A DNA stretch of 64,000 bases from Alisma plantago-aquatica (Eukaryota > Streptophyta > Magnoliopsida > Alismatales > Alismataceae). The notes under the pieces were generated by a model. It saw only the letters and a program-made list of their open reading frames with translations, ran no database searches and was not told the DNA's origin. Shown here piece by piece: positions 11,731 through 22,519 of this stretch (within the stretch, counting starts at the first letter, position 1; the number at the start of each line of letters is the position of its first letter). A program made the translations under genes and the position numbers. The stretch covers positions 1,340,289,415 through 1,340,353,414 of the forward strand of contig OY856409.1 in the NCBI GenBank assembly GCA_963693085.1, given 5' to 3'.

Positions 11731-14700
11731 TTAATCCAATGCTATATTGACTTCATTTAGAAAATAATCTGACCACTCTTCTCGGAATTCATTCAAGTCC
11801 ACAAGGGTGTAAGGCTGAGTTGTAAAGATCTGTAACAGAAAATGCACATGCTAATATTTTATAAAATGACTACAATCACTTGTAAATTTATGATGTTATT
11901 CTTTATTACCTGACTTATAGTCTGAATGTCATGTGATGCTTGTTTGACAATAGCTTGCATATATTTCATTACATAGTAGCCACAAGCCCAGTCATTATTT
12001 TGCATTGGACACTACAAATAACGAATTATACTTAATGTTAGTAAACTACTATAAACAAAAGTTGAGATAACACTATAAGAGTTGACATATTAGAATTGAA
12101 AATTAATACATATAAGACTAAGCAGTTGTCAAAGTAGCTACCTTGACATTTTTTAAAGTCAATGTCTTTAATTTTGTTGGTATTTGTCCTCTAGCATCAC
12201 GAAAAGCCTTTATACCCCTATCAATTAAATAATAGTTGGTAAAATAGAAATTCTAAATAGAAATATCATGTTGAAGCATTGACTAAATTTATACTTACTC
12301 CATAGCTGACAATTTCAGTTTGTGACTCCTTGTTGTTTTACCCATTGGGTCAAGATAATAAAGAGTCATCAATTTAGGGGTAATCACCACTAATTCCCAA
12401 TGTCTACCTCTGAGTAAGAATAAAACAAACATTAAAATAAATAATTTTATTCATTATTAAAATTATATTGAATAATAATACTTACTGCACGTTAAAAGGA
12501 ATTAGGATAATTTCCTTCCCTTCACTAGCAAAATATTTGAATGCAGTAGAGAAGTACTCATTCACATCCTCAAAATTTATCTCCACTTGACTAGTGATTG
12601 AAGGAACTAAGAATCTAACATTCTTTATATCAAAGTTTGTGATCTCAGTATATAAATGGCTGTAAAACATTTGTAATTATTTCCATATATAGAACTAAGC
12701 TAAAAATGTGTATTGGAATTTGATATATATATTGATAGACCATTACCTTATCCATACTTCTATTACCGAAGTATTTATCCAATCATACTGGAACAACTCT
12801 ATAATATCATCAAGAAAAATTAAATTCTCAAAATCCCTCCCAACTGCATCTTCTGTTAAATTGACCAACATTTGTAATCCTGAGCTTTGGTTGGCTAAGT
12901 ATCGACACAAACATTTACATTTGCTTCCCAATTCGTCGAATGTAGCTTCAGGAATGAAAGATGGCTTGGGCATAGGAGGACGACTAGTAGAATTTTTACT
13001 TTTTGGTTTACAAACCTGTTAATTAAATTAAATACTTATATTACACGAGTTCATATATGCAGTCAAATATGAAAAATATGGTAGAAATAAGGTATACCTT
13101 GTCATTGATAACCAAGTGTCTAGGCCAACCCACCATAGCACCCTCAGCTTCTTCAACTGTACTATATTCAGGATTAGGTATGGGTAGTGGTTTGTCCCCC
13201 ATTCCGTCATACACAAGATGGATGGACACACGGCAAATGTCATCAGTAATTTGTTGGCAATGCAATGTACCACCAAGGTTGTACACCTTGCCCGCTGCCA
13301 CAACATTATATTGTGGAACCTCCACTGCAAGTTTATAGTTCATACCAACCTAGATTGAAATAATATAAGTTATATAAGAAACAGTAGAACAGATATATGT
13401 TACAACTATATATATTATCATATATTTATCATACTATTAACACAACATATAGAACAAAAACTTACTGCAGATTGTTGTGGTGGGTCATCGAGAGTGCTCC
13501 CGTGACCTTCTACAACTAGAGTATGGGCTTGTACCTCATCACTTGAGAGACATGCAGTATGAATAGGTTGAGAAGGTTGAGTAGGCTGAAATGAAGACAT
13601 TATTTCTTTTACTTTCTGCGCTACTAATGCTTCAAGATCCTCTTGTGTAATACCTCCTACACGACCTCTTTTAGATTGTGAAGGGCCAAAATAAGACTTG
13701 AATCCTATGCCAGCTCCTAATACCCTAACACGGCCAGGATGCTCCTTCGTACCAAGAGCAACTGCTAGTTCATCTATGTAGCCAGTTGGGATGAACTTTC
13801 CTTCGTTCCTTTGCTCATGGAGATCAATCTATTCATAGTTAATAAAAATATTAAATCACAATATCAATTAGATATAAATACTTTGTTGGGATAAACCTAC
13901 CATCTTTTGTGCCACCTCCTTAGTTGCAGGGTTGACAATTTCACCTGCTCGGTTCTTTCTAGCATCAATCCATGTCATGTGTCGGGGTGGTCTCTCAACT
14001 TGAGTTGTACTAGATTCTTCTCCAGAAGAGGATTGCTTCTCTTGTAGTTGGCGGCAGAAGGCATAACCACCAGGCCCCAAGCGATGGTCATGCACATTTT
14101 TAGCCTGTCTTTCCTTTTGAGCCTGGTGAATAGCCTGATCATTTAAAATGAGGTATTGCAATTTAGACTTGGCAAACATGTATAAAAAGATTCACCTCCT
14201 TAATTGTATAAAATTAAATATTCATACAATACATCACAATCTTTATTACCTGAAACTCTTCCGATCTCCTAGCTGCAACAAATCTTTCCCACACTTCAGG
14301 ATCGATAAAAATATATACATCTGTAGCTTTCTTCTTTTGTTTAGGATTATTTATAAATTCCCTTACAAGATATGTCTTAAAACCCCTCCATCGTACACCA
14401 CAATGTTGTAGCACTCTTTTCTTGTGATCTTTTTCATTTAGATGAAAAACACCGTATACATACAAAAGAAGCAATTAATAATGTTGTTTTGAAAAGGAAT
14501 TAATTCCAAGCAAACTAAATTAGAATCAATAGATAAAAAACATATTAAAATAATATCACTTCCACTCACAGATATATCTTTCCATATGAGGTCTTTTTTG
14601 GCATTAGGAACATCATACCAATTTTCTATATCTATTGCCACCTTACTGCGCATGGTCGCCCCTACGTAATGCTTGAAAGCACTAGCATGTTCCCCAATAG

Positions 14701-14854
14701 GTGCTCCCGTCATATCAAACTGGACTGGCAATTTATCCCCTTTAGCCCTGAGCTCCTGCAGCCTTCGCATCAATGTAGGACATCTACTTTTCTTAGCATC
14801 ACCACTACCATCCTCATGGTGCTCATGCTCAGAATGTTCATCTTCACTCACCAT
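11731..14854 (-). CDS. TnpA-like protein (PF03004 type) fused to a Ulp1/C48 cysteine protease domain, spliced
   Basis: Eleven exons inferred from GT/AG sites: 14854-14570, about 14450-14250, 14134-13901, 13828-13466, 13349-13098, 13015-12747, 12659-12486, 12409-12299, 12217-12142, 12011-11910, 11829-11731. All resolved junctions keep phase; only the start of exon 2 lacks a clean AG. Predicted product is about 720 residues. The N-terminal half matches plant Ptta/En/Spm TnpA-like proteins (LQELRAKGDKLPVQFD, WRGFKTYLVREF, EVWERFVAARRSEEF, ALGTKEHPGRVRVLGAG). The C-terminal half is a Ulp1-type SUMO-protease fold with His in GRHWELV (12400-12402), Asp in LDPMG (12349-12351), Gln (12000-12002) and Cys in DWACGYYV (11982-11984) in Q-x5-C spacing. 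In En/Spm, TnpA binds subterminal repeats; protease activity on SUMO-like substrates is inferred. Coding may begin earlier, at an ATG at 15002 joined by a GC-AG intron. Confidence 0.82.
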
Positions 14855-15006
14855 TTTAGAACCTGCAAGTATACATGATAAAAAAAAAAGTGATAATAAA
14901 AGCACAAGTGATAAGGTATACATGATAATAAAATAAATAATTCAAAGAATACATGCCTTTAGTATTGGTTGAGTTGTTAGTCAAGGAAAATTCCTTCAGC
15001 ATGGTC

Positions 15007-18000
15007 TTAGCGTTTATAATATTCATCGGTGTTATCTTCAACATTTACACTTGGAAAACCAACTAAGAATGGACTGGAATCATCATACTTTTCGTAGTAT
15101 TCTTCTTCATTTATAGGATCTAAAGTAAACTGTCTTTTTCCATTAAGAACGACCGACCAATTTTTATTTGCCGGGTCATCAATATAGAATACTTGTTTTG
15201 CTTGGTCTGCCATGATGAATGGCTCATCTTTGAAACCAATCTTTTCAAAATTCACCAATTTGAAACCCAACTCATCCACTAAAACTCCTTCGTTTTTGTC
15301 AACCCAATTACACCTAAATATAGGAACTCGAAAATTTGTATAGTCCATTTCCCATATGTCCTCAATGATGTCGTAATATGACATCTCAGCTTCGCGTGGT
15401 CTTTTATCTTTGGCACTAGCAAAATACAATGAACAAGCTTTAACAATGACCCCACTATTTTGAACTACACTACTTTCATCTTGACGCTTTGTGTAGTATG
15501 AAAATCCGTTAATGTCATAACCTTCATATGACATGACATCCATTTTTGGCTTAAAGGCGAGCCATTTTATGTTCTCAGCAACATTATTTGGTGATTCAGA
15601 TAGTTGATTAAATACTTTCTCTTCAAACCACCTAATAAATGTTTGATTATGCTCTCTTGCAAGCCACATTGAACTGGATCATGGATGATTTCTCTTGATA
15701 AGATCATTGTGTTCTGTGATGTGGCTACTAACTTCAACGATGTTGTGTAAAATATACAAATGCGCTTGTTCCCACAACTCACGACTGATTCCTTTCACTC
15801 GTCCTCCCAGAGTTCCTTTGCCACAATAAGATCCAGTGTGATGGGAATTTTTTTGATCGCTACAAGTTTCATTGCAATTCAAAAAATCATTACAAAAGTC
15901 CATCACCTCCCTAGCCACGTAACCCTCAACAATACTCCCTTCAGGATGATAACGATTTCGAACATCACCTTTAAAAACACTCATGTACCGTTCAAATGGA
16001 TACATCCAGTGTAAGAAAATTGGACCCAACATCTTCACCTCCCTTGTAATATGTACTACAAGATGAACCATGATATCAAAAAATGAAGGAGGAAAGTACA
16101 TTTCAAGCTGAAACATGGTAACAATTACATCTTTCTGTAATTTATCGAGTCTATCAGGATGTATCACTTTGTTGCATATTTCATTGAAGAAGAAACAGAG
16201 TCTTGTGATTGCAAACCTTACATGCTTCGGCAATATAGATCGAATAGCCATAGGTAAAATTTGTTGCATTAAGGTGTGACAATCGTGAGATTTGAGACCT
16301 ATCAGTTTCAGATCCTTCATTGATACCAATCTACGAATATTAGAAGAGTATCCTTGTGGAACCTTAATATTATACAAGCACTCACAGAAAGTCTTTTTCT
16401 CTTTCTTTGACAAAGAGTAACAAGTCGGTGGTAAATATGTGCGGTGATCCCTGATCTCCACTGATAATTCTTTTCTAATACCCATTAATTCTAAATCTTT
16501 TCCAGATTTGATGCCATCTTTAGTCTTTCCTGGTATGTTCAATAGCGTACCGATGATGCTATCACAAATATTTTTTTCAACATGCATGACGTCAATGCAG
16601 TGTTTAATTGCCAAAGATCTCCAATAAGGAAGATCCCAAAATATTGACCTGTTCTTGTATAGAGATTTGTCACATGCGAGTGTATGACTACTTGAACTCT
16701 TTCCAAATTCATTAACAAAATGTTTCACCCTATCATATACAACATTTCCTGGTATAGGTTTAGGAGCACTTCGTTCCTCAGTTGACCCATTAAAGGTTTT
16801 GCGTTGCCTTCGATAAGGATGCACTGGTGGGAGAAATCTCCGATGACCAAGATATACAATTTTACCACCATGTTTCAGTCTGATTGAACCAGTATTTTCC
16901 TCACAAACAGGACATGCTTTGTATCCTTTTATGCTATATCCAGACAAATTTCCATAAGCTGGAAAGTCATTAATCGTGAAAAATAATATAGCACGCAAAC
17001 TGAAGATTTCTTTACGTGAAGCATCATATGTCATAATACCTTCTTCCCATAGTTTCATTAGGTCATCAATTAGAGGTTGAAGGTAAACATCAATATCATT
17101 TCCAGGTTGCTTGGGCCCTGATATCAATATTGACAACATCACATACTTATTTTTCATACACAACCAAGGAGGAAGATTGTATATAACAATCATAACAGGC
17201 CACGTGCTATGTTGGCTGCTTAATGTACCATAGGGATTCATTCCATCAGTACAGAGCCCAAGTCTAAGGTTTCTTGGTTCTTTACCAAATTGAGGGTATA
17301 ATAAATCAATTTTCTTCCATTGTGGTGAATCAGATGCATGTCGTAGGACGCCATCATCATTGACCTTTAACTCCCCATGCCAAGACAAATTTTGCGCATC
17401 TTCTGTATTAGCAAATAAATGTTGAAATCGTGGTATTATTGGTAGATACCACATCACCTTGGCAGGAGAGCCATTTTTAGCCTTAGCTGAATTTGTAGTC
17501 TTATACCTTGACGCACCACATTTTGGACAATTTATCAAATTACTATAGTCCTTCTGAAATAACACACAATCATTTGTACATGCATGAATCTTCTTAGCCT
17601 CCATTCCCATTGGGCACATTATTTTCTTTGCTTGATATGTTGAAATTGGAAGCTCATTGCCTTCAGGAAGAATTTCCTTTAACAAAGACAACAGTGAAGT
17701 GAAACTCTTATCACTCCAATGGTTTTGAGCTTTAAGAGTATATAATCGCATCACAACACTCAACCTCGTGAACTTAGTACAACCCTTATATAATGGTTTT
17801 TCAGCATCATGGACAATGTTTGCAAATAAAGAAGGTGGATCAATGACATTGTCCCAACAACTACGTAGCATCTCATCAACCATATCATCCTGAATCGGTT
17901 CATCATTAACATTATCATCATTATCTATATCTTCTATGCCACAACTATTAGTATCGACATTTTCTGATCCATAATTCAATTTCTCTCCATGCCAATACCA

Positions 18001-18216
18001 TTCATTATAACCTTGTCTGGTCCCATTGCATATGACATGGTTCTTAATTTCCTCACCAGTATCAACTTTCAAATTGTTACAATAATTTCTATATGGACAA
18101 TATAGCCTATCTGTAGGTAGTTTCCTATGTTCCTCAACAAATCTAATAAATTCATCAAGACCTTTGGCAAACTCTGGACTGCAACGGTTCTTGATAGACA
18201 TCCAACTTCGATCCAT
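15007..18216 (-). pseudogene. TnpD (tnp2) CACTA transposase, intact except for one TGA
   Basis: The DDE-type transposase that cuts CACTA ends. One frame of 1069 codons runs from MDRSWM at 18216 to TAA at 15007, broken only by TGA at 15679-15681 after residue 845, then continuing in the same frame. Domains: transposase-associated (PF13963) at residues 3-78 with its Cys/His pattern; Cys pairs at 213-233; tnp2 (PF02992) from about 250, with DGMNPYG at 324-330 and HCIDVMHVEKN at 539-549, likely catalytic surroundings; PVCEE at 436-440; DUF4218 at about 645-760; DUF4216 after the stop (WFEEKV, FYIDDPANKNWSVVL). Total length is usual for the family. The stop sits between DUF4218 and DUF4216 and is explained by one CGA-to-TGA change. 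The tnp2 core would still be made, so partial function is possible. The TnpA-like gene follows closely in the same direction, as in En/Spm. Confidence 0.92.
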
Positions 18217-19239
18217 TTTCTATATCACATTAAAATTAATTATAAAACTAACCGTTTAATATTGATACTATAATAATCTGTAAGTTTTTATTGATAGGAA
18301 GTTAATTACTTATATACTAAAGTGTACCACCTATCCCATTTTTGAATATTTAATCTCACTAGTAAATGTATAATGTATGTTTAGTTTTGAAAAAAATTTC
18401 AGCAGCATTTACCCTAAGTTCTCCAAGTACACCGATGTAAATGGCAAATAATCACTCACATATGTACCTAGAGAACAAATGAAGAAATCCTACTGAAATT
18501 TTCTACAAAACTAAACATACATTATACATGTACATCCTAAGTGAGATAAAATATCCAAAAATAGTCCCAAACCGGGGACTATCCAAAGTTTACTCATAAT
18601 GAGTAAATTTTGAACGGGTTTCTAAGTTAATATATAAATGCATTATTTCATGCATCAACCCTAAAGTGTCAATTTGGGAGTATACAAAGTTTACTCCTAA
18701 TAATCTAAGGATTTCCTTCCAGTCATGATGTCATTATCCAGACTTCTAGTGCATAGAGCTACAATTTTTATGGTTTAAATGGGGGTATGATTGTTTACAC
18801 TAAGATGTAAGCAAATGGAAGGAAAAATTTTAAAATCTAGACCAGCCCTGGCAAATTAGATATCATGGACTAAGAAAGAAATGATCAATACACTAGCAAG
18901 AGAGAGAAACTAGTTGAAGATTGGAAATGGCAAGCAATTAGGCCAAGCTAGAAAGAACAAGCAACTACACTAATCTAATAATGGAAACCCTGATCTATCA
19001 ACTAACTAGAGAAATTATCTAAACAAAGAAATCATACACTAACTAGGAAATCAACTAACTAAACAACTAAAAGCAGGTTAAGTAACACTAACTAGAGAAA
19101 ATTCTTTAAGAAATTAACACTAAGGAAAGTAGAAGAGAGCTAGGCTAGCATGCAACTAACAAAACTGGGTGTTAAGCAATTAATTAAGGAAGTGGGATGT
19201 TATCAAACCATATAAAATGGAAAAACAATATAACTGTAT
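18217..19239 (-). other. AT-rich region upstream of TnpD
   Basis: No open frame with coding character. It probably represents leader or first intron of the transposase transcript, between a possible GC-rich first exon at about 19420-19850 and the TnpD ATG at 18216. The start ATTTCAGCAGCATTT near 18397 and a related word near 18490 are the only near-repeats I noticed. Confidence 0.35.
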
Positions 19240-20470
19240 AGTTAAAGGATTCCGGGTCCAATCTCGGTCGACAATTCGTCGACCGAGAGCCCACCTGCAC
19301 GCGGCGTCCAGGTCCACCCTTGGTCGACAAATTCTCGACCGAGAGTGGACCTGGACGCCGTGCGCAGGTGGGCTCTCGGTCGACAAATTGTCGACCGAGA
19401 TTGGACCTGGACACTTCCATGGCGGCGGGAACGAACTCGGGAATGAGGAAACAAGGCGGCAGCCTTACTTGGAAATGACAGCGACCTTCGTGGAGGATGT
19501 GACAACCTTCCCGGAGAGGCGGCGACCTTCGTGGAAGTGTGGAGAGGCGGCGATGACGAGCTCTTTTTGCGGAGAGGAGGCTTGGCGGTGTGGAGAGGCG
19601 GCAAGGGTTTCACGGAGAGGAGGCAAGGCTTTGACGACGAGCTCCCTTCGGATACGACAACGACCTTCTTGGCAAAGCTTTGGCGGCGCGGCAGCTCTTT
19701 TGGTAAGGAGAAGCTTTGGATGAGCGAGAATGGAGGGAAAATGAGCTTTGGCGGTGTGAAAATGGAGGCAAAAGAGAAAAGAATAACTAGGTCTTGGCAG
19801 TGAGAATGGAGGGAAAATGAGACCCTGACTGTTTGTTACCCTCGAAACCTGTAGGGTCGGTTATTTGCAAACATATGACCCAACAGGTAAGCGATGCCCG
19901 AACAAGCTTCTCGGTCGAAAATATTGTCGACCGAGGATGCCTCCTACAAGGTCGGTTATATGGTTAAAACCGACCCTAGAGGTAACAACAAAGACTTCTC
20001 GGTCGACGAATTTGTCGACCGAGACACTCTCTAGGGTCGGTTCTAAAGAAAAAACCGACCCTAGAGGTTCTTATACACGCACGAAAGGAAATCTGGCTCT
20101 TCTTCCGGTCGAAAAATTTGTTGACCGAAAGGAACTCTAGGGTCGGTTAAAAAATTAAAAAACCGACCCAGAAGGTTCTTATACATGCGTGAAATAAACT
20201 GGATCCAAAACTAAACTCGGTCGACAATATTGTCGACCGAGAGACTCTCTAGGGTCACTTTTTTTTTAAAAACTGACCCTAGAGGTGCTTATACACGCAC
20301 AAAGGAAATCTGGCTCTCATTTCCGGTCGACAAATTTGTCGACCGAGATGATATCGGTCGACAAATTCGTCGACCGAGGGGAGCTCTAGGGTCGGTTAAA
20401 AGTAAAAAAAATCGACCCTAGAGGTTCTTATACATGCATGAACTAAACTGGATCCAAAACTCATTTTGGT
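19240..20470. repeat. Internal block of subterminal-type palindromes with GC-rich segment
   Basis: Contains GGTCGACAAATTTGTCGACC-type palindromes (for example 19263-19285, 19375-19400, 19940, 20001-20022, 20218-20240, 20325-20370) and paired GGGTCGGTT/AACCGACCC hairpins. These are the same words as at the element's two ends, yet this block is about 3.2 kb inside the right end. At 19420-19850 it encloses a GC-rich stretch of GGCGG-type repeats that on the minus strand looks like a pyrimidine-rich leader exon; no protein family is recognisable. Confidence 0.8.
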
Positions 20471-20612
20471 TGATAATATTGTCCAAATGAAGCCATGGAA
20501 AACACTTTTATTCATAACAATTTAATGCCCATACACTTTATAAGATGAAGCATGACATACTTGCTTTATAAAAAGATATCCATTACAATCATTACAAAGA
20601 TATCTCATAACC

Positions 20613-21978
20613 TCACTGAAAAGACCGAAGGATTACATCAATGTCTGGATCTTTTCCAAGAAAGGGCTCAACTCCATAATATTTGACCAGTGTCTGCCAC
20701 TCCAAGGGACCTGTCTTGGTTAAGGCATAAGCCTCCAAGAAGGTGGGAACACAATCAAAGCGAAAGTGGGCAGCAATGTCTTGAAGTTGAATTGGGGAAA
20801 ACTGAGTATGTGTGAGATCAGGAGATGGTGGAGGTGGAATTTGATAGTAGTTGTAGGAAGGATTGTATGGATTTATCATGCCAAGATTAAGGAAATAGGG
20901 ATATTCATCAGGTTGGTTAGGAGAGAGAGCTTGCATCCTTTGGTTTAAATAAGTCATGCCATGGTGATTATAATCCAATTGCCTACTTAGGTGATATTGG
21001 GATCCAGCAATGTATGTCAAGGTGTTTGTAATAGGATCATGGGGTAGGTTGGTAGGAGGAGGTGGTGGAGGTATGTCTTGGGTGGATGTCTCCCCTTCAG
21101 TCCTAGCCCTTTTGTGGCCAAAGTCGATTCCCATCTTTTCCACCGTATTTTTACTTATCTTTTGGGGTTTTCTATCCCATGTGTAACCTAAGTCGTCCTC
21201 AATATTCTTCTTAAGAAAATGTTGAGTGATTTGGCATACAAAGTCAGCATAAGGTGGATTGCCAGAAAACTCAAGCATATTCTTAAGGATGATACGAATA
21301 AAATTTATGGGAATACCTTTGAGAATGGCATAGATAAGGCACATACAAAAGGTGGGTACTTCAGATTTTTTTGCTCTAGGATGGATATTGGTGGAAACAA
21401 TGAGTTATGATCCTAGCTTCAGGTTTTAAATTTATGGCATAATAGGTACCCCTATCTTCATGGCAATTCATATTTGATTGAAAGATGGCTTTTTTGACAT
21501 CACTAAAGCTAGTTGTAGTGTCATCTTGGGAGAGTTTGTTGAGTGGATTTCCTATGGTGAGATCAACAAAATCTTTATATTCTTCTATGTTTATGTCAAG
21601 CATATAAAGAGTACCCTCCTCAGTAAAATGGAATCCATACCCACCAACCATAGAGGAGAAGGAATCATGGTCAGGATGTGGGGTTAAATTGGCATAGAAT
21701 TCATTAACTACTTTGGAGGAGTAGGAATGGAAGGAGGGGATCAGAAAATCAGTCAAATGTTGCACCTTAAAGAGTTCCTCCAAATCAACAATGCTGTGGA
21801 AGTCCATGACGTCGACTGGCCGTCGTGGAAGAGGAGTTTTTTAGGAGAGCCTGAGGTAGCGGTCGCCTGTAGTTGTGTCTTTGAAAGGGACGTCGTTGAT
21901 GAATGGTAGCGGATCAGGGACCGTCCTTCCTTTCCTGCCTACAACTTGTTTCTTTCCACACGTTGATGAGAAAGCCAT
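20613..21978 (-). pseudogene. Athila ORF-1-type protein gene carried inside the CACTA element
   Basis: Starts at ATG 21978 (MAFSSTCGKKQVVGRKGR), with a basic N-terminus. A TAA near 21838-21840 interrupts it. The frame then continues through VNEFYANL, YGFHFTEEGTLYMLDI and LKPEARIITHCF, shifts by one base near 21380, and goes on with EVPTFCMCLIYAILKGIPIN, a proline-rich linker and a C-terminus ending at 20613. About 450 codons. The layout (FYANL, then a SFxxE-type segment, then a CLIYAIL segment) is that of the putative plant transposon / Athila ORF-1 family, also present at 1-2031. One stop and one frameshift break it. It has its own TATA box, is separate from TnpD and TnpA, and is flanked on both sides by subterminal-type repeats. 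Function unknown. Capture from a retrotransposon is inferred. Confidence 0.75.
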
Positions 21979-22108
21979 CTCGTTGCTATGAAATGGAGAA
22001 GTAGCAAGCAAGACTTGGATGTAGAGAAGCTAAAGATTTTCACAAGAATACACTAGAGAGGAGCTAGAGAAGTGAGAATGTGAAGGTGTGAAGAAATGGA
22101 TCGTTTTG

Positions 22109-22119
22109 GGTGCTATTTA
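22109..22119 (-). promoter_or_regulatory. TATA box for the Athila-type gene or for the CACTA transcript
   Basis: Minus strand reads GCTATAAATAGC, about 135 bp upstream of the ATG at 21978 and immediately inside the right subterminal repeats. The spacing suits a plant promoter with a leader of roughly 100 bases. Confidence 0.6.
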
Positions 22120-22138
22120 TAGCAAAACAGAGCCCATT

Positions 22139-22465
22139 TCGGTCGACAATTTGTCGACCGACGCCCGCAACGGTCGTCTCCCGGTCGGCTAACGGTCGAT
22201 CGAACTAGCCGTTACGATGGTCGATTTTCTAGCCGTTATGATGGTCGATTTTCTAGCTGCTTCGGTCGACAATTTGTCGACCGACACCCGCAACGGTCGT
22301 CTCCCGGTCGACCAACGGTCGATCGAACTAGCCGTTACGACGGTTGATTTTCTAGCCGTTATGACGGTCGATTTTCTAGCCATTTTGATCGACAATTTGT
22401 CGACCGACGCCCGCAATGGTCGTTTGCCGTTATGATGGTCGATTTTCTAGCCGTTACGATTTATA
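22139..22465. repeat. Tandem repeat, unit about 122 bp, 2.6 copies
   Basis: Copies start near 22139, 22260 and 22383. Each contains GGTCGACAATTTGTCGACC, then CCCGCAACGGTCGTC, then one or two copies of GGTCGATTTTCTAGCCGTTA. The third copy is shortened. This is the inner edge of the right subterminal repeat region. Confidence 0.85.
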
Positions 22466-22519
22466 TTTTAATCAGAATATTACCTTTTTAATTCAAGCAA
22501 AAGGAGGTTCACATGGTTG

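Noticed and set aside
12708..13338. Plus-strand frames opposite the TnpA-like gene
   Set aside because: Antisense shadows of exons whose minus-strand reading is supported by splice sites and protease motifs.
15760..16014. Plus-strand frame within TnpD
   Set aside because: Shadow of the transposase coding strand.
19217..19803. GC-rich open frames on both strands at 19.2-19.8 kb as a possible captured host gene
   Set aside because: The frames are made of GGCGG and TCGAC repeats read in several phases and match no family; a leader exon fits better.
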